DNA of 64,000 nucleotides, taken from Marivita lacus (lineage in GTDB: Bacteria > Pseudomonadota > Alphaproteobacteria > Rhodobacterales > Rhodobacteraceae). Location: positions 546,186-610,185 of the forward strand of contig NZ_BMFC01000002.1 of NCBI RefSeq assembly GCF_014637725.1, given 5' to 3'. Every line of letters begins with the position of its first letter. The first letter of the stretch is position 1. The position numbers and the translations under genes were made by a program. The notes beneath the pieces are model-generated. The model saw nothing but the letters and a program-made list of their open reading frames with translations, made no database searches and was not told the origin of the DNA. Below, piece after piece: positions 36,854-46,051 of the stretch.

Positions 36854-37822
36854 ATGACCAATTCCACGACCCTGACCGCACTTGTCGCCGATCTTGGCGG
36901 CACCAACACCCGTGTGGCGCTGACCGATGGTGCGACCGTGCGGACCGAGACCATCAAGCGGTTCCGCAACGCCGACCACCCCGACCTGCTGTCCGTGCTG
37001 CGCGCCTACATGGCGGATCAGACCGTGGTGCCGGATGCGGCTTGCGTCGCGATGGCTGGCCCGGTGCGTGACGGTGTGGGTGAGTTGACCAACCTCAGCT
37101 GGACCGTCGATCGCGCGTCTGTGGGGGCTGCCACGGGCGCCAGAACGGTTGCAGTGCTGAACGACCTGCAAGCGCAGGGACATGCGCTGGATCATCTGAA
37201 GCCCGAGGTGGTGCAGACCATCCTGCCCGGTCAGAAAGCGGGCGAACAGGCCGCGCGGCTGGTGATCGGGGTCGGCACGGGCATGAACGCAGCCGCTGTC
37301 TACCGGCTCGATGATCGGACGCTGGTGCCACCGTCGGAGGCCGGTCACGTCTCCCTGCCCGCGCAGAACAGCGAGGAACTGCGCCTGCTGGACTGGATCG
37401 CGCGAAAGCACGGCACGCCGGGGTTCGAAGACGTGTTGTCCGGGCGCGGGTTCGAGCGGGTGTATGAATGGCTGTGCGACGAGGCGGGCATCGATGCGCC
37501 GCTGGACGCGGGCGGAATCATGCAGGCGGTGAATGACGGGTCGAACACAATGGCCGAGGACGCGGCGCGCGTGTTCATCCGCATGCTGGGCCGCGCGGCG
37601 GGCAACCTCGCGCTGGTGCATCTGCCCTTTGGTGGCATCTATCTCATCGGCGGCGTCGCGCGCCATTTCGCGCCGCACCTGCTGCGTCTGGAGTTCGAGG
37701 AAGCGTTTCAGGACAAGGGCCGGTTTTCGGACTTCATGGAGCAGTTCCCGGTGCATCTGGTCGATGACGATTATGCCGCGCTGACGGGATCGGCGGCGCA
37801 TCTTGGAGAATTGATCGGCTAG
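36854..37822 (+). CDS. glk: Glucokinase
   Basis: A 322-residue glucokinase of the E. coli Glk group. LVADLGGTNTRVALTDG is the phosphate-1 ATP motif; LTNLSWTVD, VLNDLQAQGHAL (Asp base region) and VIGVGTGMNAA follow. EAGHVSLPAQNSEE matches the conserved sugar-site His/Glu segment. It phosphorylates glucose released by AglA and the GH1 enzyme, feeding the Entner-Doudoroff route. It lies one base after the GH1 stop and overlaps the convergent GH42 gene by four bases. Confidence 0.92.
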   Translation: MTNSTTLTALVADLGGTNTRVALTDGATVRTETIKRFRNADHPDLLSVLRAYMADQTVVPDAACVAMAGPVRDGVGELTNLSWTVDRASVGAATGARTVAVLNDLQAQGHALDHLKPEVVQTILPGQKAGEQAARLVIGVGTGMNAAAVYRLDDRTLVPPSEAGHVSLPAQNSEELRLLDWIARKHGTPGFEDVLSGRGFERVYEWLCDEAGIDAPLDAGGIMQAVNDGSNTMAEDAARVFIRMLGRAAGNLALVHLPFGGIYLIGGVARHFAPHLLRLEFEEAFQDKGRFSDFMEQFPVHLVDDDYAALTGSAAHLGELIG

Positions 37823-39741
37823 GGTCTGGCCTGCCGGATCACCCCTGCCGGCCCAAGGATTTTACCTGCAATCTCAACATCGTATGGGTTGTGGTTGAAC
37901 CAGAAGCGTTCGGACCCGGTGTCGCGCAGTCGCACGCCATGCGGAAGGGCGATGGTGTCGATATCGGCGCGGGTGGTCAGGTCTTTTACCAGACGGTCAA
38001 AAAACGCATTATCCCCCCAACCGCCACAATAGGTAACGGTGCCCGCGCGCAGGACGATGGGCAAGCCATGCACCATTTCAAAGACGATTTCCGCTTCCCC
38101 TTCAAGATGTTCCAGCCAGTTCTTCACATGACCGCCCCCCTCCACCGGGATCGGCATGTCAGCGCGCAGCGTCTCGAGCCGCGCCACCGTCACATCCAGA
38201 CCCGGCCAAGCGGGCGGCAGCGGCACGGGGATGGTGAAATCCGCATCGCGCGCGGCGGAACGCGGGCCGATCAGGACCTCGGCGCCGCTGTTCGACAAGG
38301 CGAGTTTGAGGTCGTCGGGCATGACCATTATCCCCGGTGCCGCAACGATCCGGTAGCCGCTGAAATCGCGCTGCGTCGGCAGCAGGATGTCCAGCGTCAC
38401 ACCCGCGCGGCGGAAGGCGCGGTATAGGTCGAAGACCAGACCGAAGTAATCCAAGCCCTGCCCTTGCGGCTGCACGTCCCAGGACCACGCCGCGTCATAG
38501 TCGAAGATCAGCGCCACGGGGGCTTGGGCGGGCGAAAAGTTGGGCGCGTCAGCCAGTTCTGCCGCAACCTGTTCGGCCTCGACATAGCCGGGCGCGATCA
38601 CGCTGTCGGGGCGCAAAAGGCCGGCATGCAGCTGCTCCTGCGCAAAGGGGGCCTGCCGCCAGCGAAAGTAGCACACCGCCTCGGCCCCGTGGGCAAACGC
38701 CTCCCATGTCCAGAGGCGCACCATGCCGGGCAGAGGTGCCGGATTGTGCGGGGCCCAGTTCACCGGGCCGGGCTGTTGCTCCATCACCCACCAGCGGCCC
38801 TTGCCGACGGCGCGGTAGAGGTCATGGTGAAACGCCTGAAAGTCGGGATCGCCCTGCCGCGCGAAATGGCGCTGGTCCTCGGGGGACGCGCCCACGCGGT
38901 CTTCGAGAAAGCCAAGCGGATAGCTGTCCCATGTCGCGATCTCGAGATCCGCGCCCACCGCGAAATGGTCGAAATCTGTAATCCGCCCCATGTAATTGTG
39001 CGAAATCGGCGCGTCAGACTGCGCGCGGATGATGTCCACCTGCGCGCGGTTGAAGGCCACAACCTGGTCCGATGAAAACCGCCGGAACGCCAGCACATGC
39101 GCGGGGTTTGGTTCGGTCACGGTCAGGTTGGGCAGGTCGATCTGGTCGAAATCATCGTATTCCATCGACCAGAACACATTGCCCCAGGCCGCGTTCAGCG
39201 CGTCGATATCGCCATCATTGCCCTGCCCCGGATAGCGCGCGCGCAGCCAGCCGCGAAACGCCTGACGCGCGGCGTTGGAGTAGGACAGGATGGTATCGTG
39301 GCAGCCGTATTCATTGTCGGTCTGCCACGCGGCAACATTTGGGTTTGGGCCGTAGCGTTCGGCGATTTCGGTGACGATGCGCCGGCATTCGGTCAGGTAG
39401 CCCTGGTGGCTGAAGCAATAGTGGCGGCGCGAACCAAAACCGCGCGGGCGGCCCTGGGCATCAACCGCGAACATGTCCGGGTGTTTGTCGCAGACCCAGC
39501 GCGGCGGTGTTGCTGTGGGAGTGCCAAGCACCACCTTGAGGCCTGCCGCGCCCAGAACGTCGATCGCTTGGTCCAGCCAGTCCCAGCGGAAATCGCCTGG
39601 CGCGGGTTCGATCCGTGACCATGCGAATTCGCCGATCCGCACCCATGTGAGGCCAAGCGCGGCCATGCGCGCTGCGTCCTCTTCCCAGATTTCGCGGGGC
39701 CAGTGCTCAGGGTAGTAGCAGGTGCCAAGCGTGCGTTTCAC
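37819..39741 (-). CDS. Beta-galactosidase, GH42
   Basis: A 640-residue GH42 enzyme. It opens GTCYYPEHWPREIWEEDAARM (catalytic barrel), has WQTDNEYGCHDT with the acid/base Glu in DNEYG, WWVMEQQPGPVNWAPHNPAP with the nucleophile Glu, and then the trimerisation and C-terminal beta domains (YCGGWGDNAFFDRLV, SERFWFNHNPYDVEI). Releases galactose from lactose-like or plant beta-galactosides in the cytoplasm; no signal peptide. Last gene of the minus-strand galactoside operon; its start overlaps the lactonase stop by four bases. Confidence 0.92.
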   Translation of the reverse strand: MKRTLGTCYYPEHWPREIWEEDAARMAALGLTWVRIGEFAWSRIEPAPGDFRWDWLDQAIDVLGAAGLKVVLGTPTATPPRWVCDKHPDMFAVDAQGRPRGFGSRRHYCFSHQGYLTECRRIVTEIAERYGPNPNVAAWQTDNEYGCHDTILSYSNAARQAFRGWLRARYPGQGNDGDIDALNAAWGNVFWSMEYDDFDQIDLPNLTVTEPNPAHVLAFRRFSSDQVVAFNRAQVDIIRAQSDAPISHNYMGRITDFDHFAVGADLEIATWDSYPLGFLEDRVGASPEDQRHFARQGDPDFQAFHHDLYRAVGKGRWWVMEQQPGPVNWAPHNPAPLPGMVRLWTWEAFAHGAEAVCYFRWRQAPFAQEQLHAGLLRPDSVIAPGYVEAEQVAAELADAPNFSPAQAPVALIFDYDAAWSWDVQPQGQGLDYFGLVFDLYRAFRRAGVTLDILLPTQRDFSGYRIVAAPGIMVMPDDLKLALSNSGAEVLIGPRSAARDADFTIPVPLPPAWPGLDVTVARLETLRADMPIPVEGGGHVKNWLEHLEGEAEIVFEMVHGLPIVLRAGTVTYCGGWGDNAFFDRLVKDLTTRADIDTIALPHGVRLRDTGSERFWFNHNPYDVEIAGKILGPAGVIRQARP

Positions 39742-40583
39742 AGGATGACCCGGTGCTCTTTCTGGCCTGTGGTGCCGGAGGGTGCGGCAAAAGTCATTCC
39801 GTCATTTTTCCCTTCAGGATCAAGCCCTTCTGCGGCGGTGGTGATGTAAAGCATTGACATGTCGGGGCCACCGAAGGCCGGGCAACTGGGCTGCCGTGCA
39901 GGCACATCGACCGCGCGCAGGAACGCGCCATCGGGGCCATAGCAGGCAACGCGTGACGCGCCCCATTGCGCGACCCAGAGATTGCCGTTCGCGTCCACCA
40001 CAGCACCATCGGGATTGAGGCCCTCGGCGCTCAGATCGACGAACAGGTCGGGCTTTCCATCGGGATAGCCGTCATCGTCCAGCGCGACGCGCAGGATCTT
40101 GCGCTTGCGCGTGTCGGTGTAGAACGCGTGGCCACCACCCGGCGCAAAGCAGATCGCGTTGGAAACGGTGATCTTGTCGAAAAGCCGCGTCAGCCTGCCT
40201 TCGTAATAGCGGTAAATCGCACCCGCGCCGGGTTCGGCGTTCTTGCCCATCGTGCCGATCCAGAACCCGCCCCACGGGTCGGCGCGGCCATCGTTCGAGC
40301 GTGTAACCGGATTGTCGGACTCCAGCGGATGCAGAAAGGTGCTTTCGCCAGTGCGCGTGTTGAACTCGGACAGTGACGTTTCGCTGGCGATCAGCAGCAC
40401 TCCGGTGTCGATCCAGCCAGCTGCGGAGACATGTTCGTCGAAATCCCAGCTTTGCTCGGTGGTGCCATCGCTGCGGTAAAGCCGCTTGCCGAGAATGTCG
40501 AACCAGTAGAGCACCTGTTCCTCGGGGTGCCAGAGCGGGCCTTCGCCAAGGGTGCAGATCGTGGAGCTAAAGACTTGGGCCAT
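39738..40583 (-). CDS. SMP-30/gluconolactonase family lactonase
   Basis: A 281-residue six-bladed beta-propeller of the SMP-30/regucalcin family. CTLGEGPLWHPEEQVLYWFDI contributes the metal-ligand Glu, SNDGRADPWGGFWIGTMG the Asn/Asp ligands, and AICFAPGGGHAFYTDTRKRKIL and GLNPDGAVVDANGNLWVAQWG later blades. In this operon it should hydrolyse galactono-lactone formed by the SDR dehydrogenase to galactonate. Its stop overlaps GH42 and its start abuts the dgoA stop. Sugar specificity is inferred from context. Confidence 0.88.
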   Translation of the reverse strand: MAQVFSSTICTLGEGPLWHPEEQVLYWFDILGKRLYRSDGTTEQSWDFDEHVSAAGWIDTGVLLIASETSLSEFNTRTGESTFLHPLESDNPVTRSNDGRADPWGGFWIGTMGKNAEPGAGAIYRYYEGRLTRLFDKITVSNAICFAPGGGHAFYTDTRKRKILRVALDDDGYPDGKPDLFVDLSAEGLNPDGAVVDANGNLWVAQWGASRVACYGPDGAFLRAVDVPARQPSCPAFGGPDMSMLYITTAAEGLDPEGKNDGMTFAAPSGTTGQKEHRVIL

Positions 40584-41191
40584 CAGGGTTTTCCTTCATC
40601 ATAGGCCGCGACGATGTCTCTCGCGCGGGCTGTGATGTCGTCGACCTTTGTGCCCGGTTTGTAAAGCGCCGATCCGATGCCGAACCCGTCCACGCCCGCC
40701 GCGAACCAGTCGGCGAAATTGTCGGGACCGGCCCCGCCCACGGCATAGGTCTGCGTGCCCTCGGGCAGGACCGGCTTGATCGCCTTGAGGCCTTCGGGAC
40801 CGATCAGAGAGCCGGGAAACAGCTTCAGCCCGTCCGCGCCGTTGCGCAGCGCGGTGAAGCATTCCGTGGGGGTCATCACGCCGGGAAAGCTTTGCATTCC
40901 CAACTGCTTGGTCGCCACGATCACGCGCGGGTTGCAGTCGGGCGACACCACCATCCCCGCTCCGATCCGGTGCAGACGCTGCACATCATCGGGGGTCAGG
41001 ACTGTGCCTGCGCCAATCAGGGCGGATTGGCCGAACGCATCGACCATCGCCTTGATCGACGTGAAAGGATCGGGGGAATTGAGGGGCACCTCGATGGAGG
41101 TGATCCCCGCGTCGATCAGGGCCTCGGTGATCGGCACGGCCTCACCAGGGGTGATCCCGCGCAGGATGGCGATGATTTTGCGGGCGGTCAT
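40583..41191 (-). CDS. dgoA: 2-dehydro-3-deoxy-6-phosphogalactonate aldolase
   Basis: A 202-residue class I KDPG/KDPGal-type aldolase. TARKIIAILRGITPGEAV, IEVPLNSPDPFTSI, LIGAGTVLTPDDV (catalytic Glu region shifted) and ADGLKLFPGSLIGPEGLKA, with the Schiff-base Lys in LKLFPG, fit the DgoA subgroup. It cleaves KDPGal to pyruvate and glyceraldehyde-3-phosphate. ATG 41191 is chosen; a longer frame to 41311 overlaps dgoK. It overlaps the dgoK stop by four bases. The product G3P would feed the two gap enzymes. Confidence 0.93.
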   Translation of the reverse strand: MTARKIIAILRGITPGEAVPITEALIDAGITSIEVPLNSPDPFTSIKAMVDAFGQSALIGAGTVLTPDDVQRLHRIGAGMVVSPDCNPRVIVATKQLGMQSFPGVMTPTECFTALRNGADGLKLFPGSLIGPEGLKAIKPVLPEGTQTYAVGGAGPDNFADWFAAGVDGFGIGSALYKPGTKVDDITARARDIVAAYDEGKP

Positions 41192-42090
41192 TGTGTGGTC
41201 TCCTTGAGGGCTGAGTAGGCGGCTTTCAGCCCTTCGAGCGTCATGCGATCGGCGTCGGTGCGCTCGACCGGCAGGCCTTGGGCGCCCAACGCGTCGGCAT
41301 AGGCCTTGCACAGCTTGTCATCGCCGATCAGCGCCACATGCTGGCCCAGCCAATAGGGGCGCGCAGCGGTCAGTTCGGCGCCGATCAGCAGGCCGGACAG
41401 CCGCGCGCGGGCTTGGTCTGCGTGAAGATCGTTCAGCAAGCCCTCTGCCCGTATGGAGAAAAGCCGCGCCGCCAGTTCCGCGGGGTTGGACATGCCGGTC
41501 GACACGGCATCGGTAAACGCTTCTGCATCCCAACCGTCACCGGCCACGGTGTGGCGCAGGACCGACTGCTGCGACAGCACCGCGAACAGTTCTCCGGTCA
41601 TGAAGGTGCGGAAGCTGACGATCTCGCCCGCGCTGATATGCGCCCATTTCGTGTGGGTGCCAGGCAGGCAGATCACGCCGTCGAATTTTTGGTTGAGCGA
41701 CAGGAAGCCCGCGATCTGCGTTTCCTCGCCGCGCATCACGTCAGCCGGGCTGGTTTGCTTCACGCCGGGCAGGATGTGGACCGCCAGGCGCGGGTCGTTG
41801 GTCGGCACATGGGTCGCGCGGTCGATCCCCGGAGGCGCACAGGGGGTGGCCACGTATTTGGCCTCGGCCCAACCCTGCCGCGATCCGGCCATGCCGCAAA
41901 CGATCACCGGGGTTTTGCCTGTGCCGAGCAGGTCCCCGGCAAGATCGAGCAGCGCGGGCTCGAACCCGTCGCGGCTGAGGCTGCCCATGCCCGCATCGCT
42001 GGCCCTGCGCGCCTTTACCGTCCCGGTCCGAGACATCACCCAGACGCGCAAATGGGACGTGCCCCAGTCGACCGCCAGCCAATCCGTCAT
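41188..42090 (-). CDS. dgoK: 2-dehydro-3-deoxygalactonokinase
   Basis: A 300-residue sugar-acid kinase. LAVDWGTSHLRVWVMSRTG is the N-terminal phosphate motif; VIVCGMAGSRQGWAEA, GEETQIAGFLSLN, VICLPGTHTKWAHI and the C-terminal GLLIGAELTAARPYW are characteristic of DgoK. Phosphorylates 2-dehydro-3-deoxygalactonate before DgoA cleavage. The start ATG at 42090 overlaps the SDR stop (ATGA). An open frame extends upstream to 42663 but runs inside the SDR gene and is not used. Confidence 0.93.
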   Translation of the reverse strand: MTDWLAVDWGTSHLRVWVMSRTGTVKARRASDAGMGSLSRDGFEPALLDLAGDLLGTGKTPVIVCGMAGSRQGWAEAKYVATPCAPPGIDRATHVPTNDPRLAVHILPGVKQTSPADVMRGEETQIAGFLSLNQKFDGVICLPGTHTKWAHISAGEIVSFRTFMTGELFAVLSQQSVLRHTVAGDGWDAEAFTDAVSTGMSNPAELAARLFSIRAEGLLNDLHADQARARLSGLLIGAELTAARPYWLGQHVALIGDDKLCKAYADALGAQGLPVERTDADRMTLEGLKAAYSALKETTQ

Positions 42091-42860
42091 GCCGCCACCG
42101 TCACCACACCGCCATCCACGGCCAGCGTCTGACCGGTCATCATGCGGCTGGTGTTCGAAGCCAGAAACAGAGTGGCATCGACCACGTCCTGTTCGACCAG
42201 GTGTTCCTTGAGACATTGCTTGTCGAGATGCGCGGCCAGTGATGCGGGGTCGGCCCAAAGCTCTTTCTGCTTGGGGGTCAGCACCCAGCCGGGCGCCAGC
42301 GCGTTGGCGCGGATGTTGTCGGGGCCAAATTCGCGCGCAAGGCTGCGGGTCATTCCGGCGATGCCTGCGTTTGATGTCGTATAGGCGATATATCCAGCGT
42401 TTCCAATCATGTAGCTGATGGAACTGAAGTTGACGATGGCACCGCCGCCAGCGGCCTGCATGCCGGGGATCACGGCCTGACAGGCAAAGAAATAGGCGTC
42501 GAGATTGATCGACAGCGACCAGTCCCAGAACGCCGGGTCCACATCGAGGGCGGCATGGCGTTTGTCGTTGGCGGCATTGTTGACCAGCACGGTGATCGGG
42601 CCATGCGCCTTTGCGGCCTGCGCGATGGCCGATTGAAGGGCTGCGGTGTCGGTGATGTCGCATCGGATGAAAAGTGGCCTTGATCCGTGTTTCGTGGCCA
42701 TCTCTTCCACGAACTCCGACGCGTCGGACCGGCCCACAAAAGCCACCCGCGCGCCCTGCCCCAGGAACCCGTCGGTGAGCGCCGCACCAATGCCCGAGCC
42801 ACCGCCGGTGATAAAGACGGAGGCGTCTTTCAGGTCGTGAAATGTCGCGTAAGAGCTCAT
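42087..42860 (-). CDS. SDR oxidoreductase, probable galactose dehydrogenase; catalytic Lys replaced
   Basis: A 257-residue short-chain dehydrogenase. ASVFITGGGSGIGAALTDGF is the TGxxxGIG nucleotide motif, VNNAAN the NNAG-type stretch, and Ser147 (NFSSIS) lies 13 residues before Tyr160, the normal SDR spacing. The next triad position reads Y-T-T-S-N: Asn164 replaces the conserved Lys of YxxxK. By position between the GH4 gene and dgoK it should oxidise galactose to galactonolactone, but loss of the Lys makes this uncertain. The codon is AAC. It is in an unbroken operon with four-base overlaps, so decay would be recent or the enzyme uses another residue. Confidence 0.85.
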   Translation of the reverse strand: MSSYATFHDLKDASVFITGGGSGIGAALTDGFLGQGARVAFVGRSDASEFVEEMATKHGSRPLFIRCDITDTAALQSAIAQAAKAHGPITVLVNNAANDKRHAALDVDPAFWDWSLSINLDAYFFACQAVIPGMQAAGGGAIVNFSSISYMIGNAGYIAYTTSNAGIAGMTRSLAREFGPDNIRANALAPGWVLTPKQKELWADPASLAAHLDKQCLKEHLVEQDVVDATLFLASNTSRMMTGQTLAVDGGVVTVAA

Positions 42861-44201
42861 TCAGGCGGCTTTCTTCAGTCGAGCAAAATCGGGCAGCATG
42901 TCGCCATGCGCGGCCAGCAGATCGGTCACAAGGCTGCGGATCTGGCGCAGGTCCAACTCGGCGGCGGTGTGCGGGTCCATCATGGCGGCGTGGTAGACGT
43001 GTTCGACGTCTTCATCAACCAGCGCGCGGACGACAAGCTCCTGCACGTTGATCTGCGTCCGCATCAGCGCGACAAGCTGCGGCGGGATGTCATCGATCAC
43101 GGTGGGGTGAACGCCGCCCGCATCGACCATGCAGGGCACCTCGACTGCCGCACACATGGGCAGTTGCGGCGCCTGCCCCCGGTTCGGCAGATTGCCGTAG
43201 ATCGTGTAGGGCTGGTTGGTGACCATGGCGTTCATGATCTCGGCGGCGAATTCGTGGCTCTTGGCAAAGTCGATCCGGTCGGCGGTGCGATAGGTTTTGG
43301 CCTGATCTGCCCAATCGGCCATCTGTTCGATGCAGCGCTTGGGATATTCGTCCAGCGGCACGGCGAAGGTCTCGATCAGGTCGGCGCGCCCCGTCTTGAT
43401 GAACCACGGCACGTATTCGGCAAGGTGTTCCGAGCTTTCGGTGCAGAAATAGCCCAGATGGTTCATCACCTCGTACCGGACCTTGTTCGCGCAGCGCGAC
43501 ATCAGAAGCGGCGGTTTGGGCAGTCGGCCAGTGCGGTAGCCCTCGCGCAAAGCCGGATACAGCGACTGTCCCTTGTGTGTCAGGTCGAGAAAGAACGCGA
43601 CATGGTTCACACCGGCAACGCGGTAGCGGATCTCGTCCTTCGGCAGATCCAGATCATGCGCCAGTTCCTGCACCGTGTTCTGCACGGAATGGCACAGACC
43701 CACCTGTTTCACCTGCGGGTAGCGTTCGGCCAGCGCCCATGTGTTGATCGCCATCGGGTTGACGTATTGCAAGAGCGTCGCGTTCGGGCACAACTCGGCC
43801 ATGTCCGCCGCCACGCGCCACAGATGCGGCACGGTGCGCAGGCCCCGCATGATACCGCCCACGCCCAGCGTATCGCCAATGGTCTGGCGCAGCCCGTAGT
43901 GCTTGGGAATGTCGAAGTCGATCACGGTCGAAGGCTCGTACCCGCCGATCTGGAACGCGGTCACGACGAAATCCGCACCCGCCAGCGCGCGGCGCTGGTC
44001 GTTCGTGGTTTCGATTTGCGCGGGTTTGCCCGATGCCGCGATCAGCTTGCGCGCCACCAGCGCGGATTCCTCCAGCCGCTGGTCGTTGATGTCCATCAGC
44101 GCGAAGGTGGCACCTTCCAGTGCCGGGAAGTGAAGCACATCGCCCACGATGTTCTTCATGAAGATGGTCGAGCCTGCGCCGATAAAGGCGATACGTGTCA
44201 T
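42861..44201 (-). CDS. melA: GH4 alpha-galactosidase / alpha-glycosidase
   Basis: A 446-residue NAD- and Mn-dependent GH4 glycosidase. IAFIGAGSTIFMKNIVGDVL is the Rossmann start; GLCHSVQNTVQELA carries the metal-binding Cys-His pair; YRVAGVNHVAFFLDL holds the second metal His; EVMNHLGYFCTESSEHLAEYVPWF is typical of the MelA group. These enzymes act on melibiose/raffinose-type alpha-galactosides in the cytoplasm. The stop directly abuts the SDR gene start. The galactose product would enter the SDR/lactonase/DgoKA route in the same operon. Confidence 0.92.
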   Translation of the reverse strand: MTRIAFIGAGSTIFMKNIVGDVLHFPALEGATFALMDINDQRLEESALVARKLIAASGKPAQIETTNDQRRALAGADFVVTAFQIGGYEPSTVIDFDIPKHYGLRQTIGDTLGVGGIMRGLRTVPHLWRVAADMAELCPNATLLQYVNPMAINTWALAERYPQVKQVGLCHSVQNTVQELAHDLDLPKDEIRYRVAGVNHVAFFLDLTHKGQSLYPALREGYRTGRLPKPPLLMSRCANKVRYEVMNHLGYFCTESSEHLAEYVPWFIKTGRADLIETFAVPLDEYPKRCIEQMADWADQAKTYRTADRIDFAKSHEFAAEIMNAMVTNQPYTIYGNLPNRGQAPQLPMCAAVEVPCMVDAGGVHPTVIDDIPPQLVALMRTQINVQELVVRALVDEDVEHVYHAAMMDPHTAAELDLRQIRSLVTDLLAAHGDMLPDFARLKKAA

Positions 44202-44213
44202 GGTCGTTGGTCC

Positions 44214-45062
44214 TTATTTCACCGCGCCCAGCGTGAGGCCCGCGATAAAGTGTTTCTGCATGAGGAAAAACATCAGCACCGGCGGCAAGGCCGCGACGAT
44301 GCTGCCCGCGCTCATCAGGTGATAGGCCGCGCGGTATTGTGCGTTGAAGCTGGTGATGCCTGCGGTCACGGGCTGCGCGCCCGGTCCCTGGGTCAGAACG
44401 ATGGCCCAGAAATAATCGTTCCAGATGAAGGTGAAGATCAGCACTGCCAGCGCCGCCAATGCGGGCTTCATCAGGGGCAGCACGACATACCAGAAAATCC
44501 GCCATTCCGCGACGCCCTCGACGCGTGCCGCCTCGATCAGCGGAAAGGGCAGCGCGCGGATGAAATTGCGCATGAAGAGCGTGCAGAACCCGGTCTGGAA
44601 CGCGATGTGGAACAGGACCAAGCCCGTCTTGGTGTTGTAGAGCCCGAGGTCCAGCGTCAGGTCACGCACCGGCACCATCAGGATCTGAAACGGCACGAAA
44701 TTGCCCGCAACGAACAAGAAGAACACCCAGATGTTCGACCGGAACTTGTAAACGCCAAGCGCGAACCCGGCCATTGCGCTGAGCGCCACCGCGCCAAAGA
44801 CTGTGGGCACGGTGATCAGCACCGAATTGAGCATGTAGCGCGGCATGTCGGAGTTGAAGAAGACCTGGCCGTAATTGTTGACCAACTCGAACGAGCCCGG
44901 CATCCCCCAATAATTGCCTTGGGTAAAGTCGGTGGCGGGTTTTATCGAAAAAACCGCCACCGCGATCAGCGGCAAAAGCCACAGGATCAGCGCGATGGGC
45001 AGCATCGTCTGGTAGAGCCTCTGCGCCGAGACGCTGGATTGCTGGATGGGACGGGGGAACAT
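44214..45062 (-). CDS. Sugar ABC transporter permease (MalG type)
   Basis: A 282-residue permease with six membrane helices. LILWLLPLIAVAVFSIKPATDF begins the core; EAARVEGVAEWRIFWYVVLPLMKPAL is the EAA loop that docks on the ATPase encoded at 48351. It pairs with the MalF-type permease encoded upstream (two bases between genes). Context with GH4 and GH42 enzymes suggests import of alpha/beta-galactosides such as melibiose, raffinose or lactose. Confidence 0.92.
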   Translation of the reverse strand: MFPRPIQQSSVSAQRLYQTMLPIALILWLLPLIAVAVFSIKPATDFTQGNYWGMPGSFELVNNYGQVFFNSDMPRYMLNSVLITVPTVFGAVALSAMAGFALGVYKFRSNIWVFFLFVAGNFVPFQILMVPVRDLTLDLGLYNTKTGLVLFHIAFQTGFCTLFMRNFIRALPFPLIEAARVEGVAEWRIFWYVVLPLMKPALAALAVLIFTFIWNDYFWAIVLTQGPGAQPVTAGITSFNAQYRAAYHLMSAGSIVAALPPVLMFFLMQKHFIAGLTLGAVK

Positions 45063-45063
45063 C

Positions 45064-45990
45064 CTAATGGCCCCCCTTCTCTTCGCGGTACATAGACCAG
45101 AGGAAATACGCGATGAAGATCAGCATGATGAGAAAGAGCACCACCGCAATGGCCGCGCCGTATCCCATGCGGAAGCCATATTCGCTCAGCGCCTTTTCGA
45201 ACATGTAGAAGGACAGAACGCGGGTCTGCCCAAACGGGCCACCATTGGTCATGATCGAGATGAGGTCAAAGCTGCGCAGCGCGCCGATGATCGTGACGAC
45301 AAAGGCGATGAAGGTGGCGGGTTTGAGTTGCGGGATGATCACGTACCAGAGCATCCGCCAGCCTTTGGCGCCGTCCAGACGCGCGGCCTCGACCTGTTCG
45401 GGGTCCACGGCGTTGAGGCCGGTCAGGTAAAGGATCATGCAATAGGCGGTCTGTGGCCAGAGCCCGGCAAGGATGATGCCGTAGGTGGCCAGCTTTGGAT
45501 CGCCCAGCACGTTGACGGGGCCAAGGCCCACCAGAGCCAGCATGTTGGACAAGAGCCCTTCGTTGGGCAGGTAGAACCATGCAAACACCAGCCCGACGAC
45601 CACCTGTGACAGCACAAAGGGAAAGAAAAACAGCGACTTGTAGATCCGGATGCCCGTGACCGTCTGGTTCAGGAAGAGCGCGATGAAAAGCCCTGCCGGG
45701 ATCGCCAGCAGGTAGCAGACCAGCCATTTGAGGTTGTTCCAGAGCGACACCTCGAAGGCGCGGTCGTTCATCAGCTCGGCATAATTGCCCAACCCGATAT
45801 AATCCGCCTCGCCCAGACCGTCCCAATCATAAAGCGAGATCGAGAAGCTCTGAAAGATCGGGATGATGACATAGACGGAAAAGAACAGGATCGCTGGCGC
45901 AAGGAACAGCCACGGTGTGACCGCGATTTCGTTGCGTCTGTACCAGCCGCGCTTGGGCGGGTCGGTGTCGGGCAAAGCTGTTACGGTCAT
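45064..45990 (-). CDS. Sugar ABC transporter permease (MalF type)
   Basis: A 308-residue permease. The N terminus (TVTALPDTDPPKRGWYRRNE) is cytoplasmic; PWLFLAPAILFFSVYVIIPIF is the first helix. EAARLDGAKGWRMLWYVIIPQLKPATF is the EAA loop. ATG 45990 is preferred to an upstream in-frame start at 46014 because GGAGACCCGACC precedes it. It is separated from the binding-protein gene by a 127-bp gap that holds a REP-like inverted pair. Confidence 0.91.
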   Translation of the reverse strand: MTVTALPDTDPPKRGWYRRNEIAVTPWLFLAPAILFFSVYVIIPIFQSFSISLYDWDGLGEADYIGLGNYAELMNDRAFEVSLWNNLKWLVCYLLAIPAGLFIALFLNQTVTGIRIYKSLFFFPFVLSQVVVGLVFAWFYLPNEGLLSNMLALVGLGPVNVLGDPKLATYGIILAGLWPQTAYCMILYLTGLNAVDPEQVEAARLDGAKGWRMLWYVIIPQLKPATFIAFVVTIIGALRSFDLISIMTNGGPFGQTRVLSFYMFEKALSEYGFRMGYGAAIAVVLFLIMLIFIAYFLWSMYREEKGGH

Positions 45991-46051
45991 GGTCGGGTCT
46001 CCTGCACGGGCCACGCGAAAACCGCAGGGCGGCTTGCGGATGGGCCGGGGT

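Noticed and set aside
42687..45095. An 802-codon plus-strand open frame opposite SDR, GH4 and permease genes
   Set aside because: It crosses three real genes on the other strand and contains no recognisable motif.
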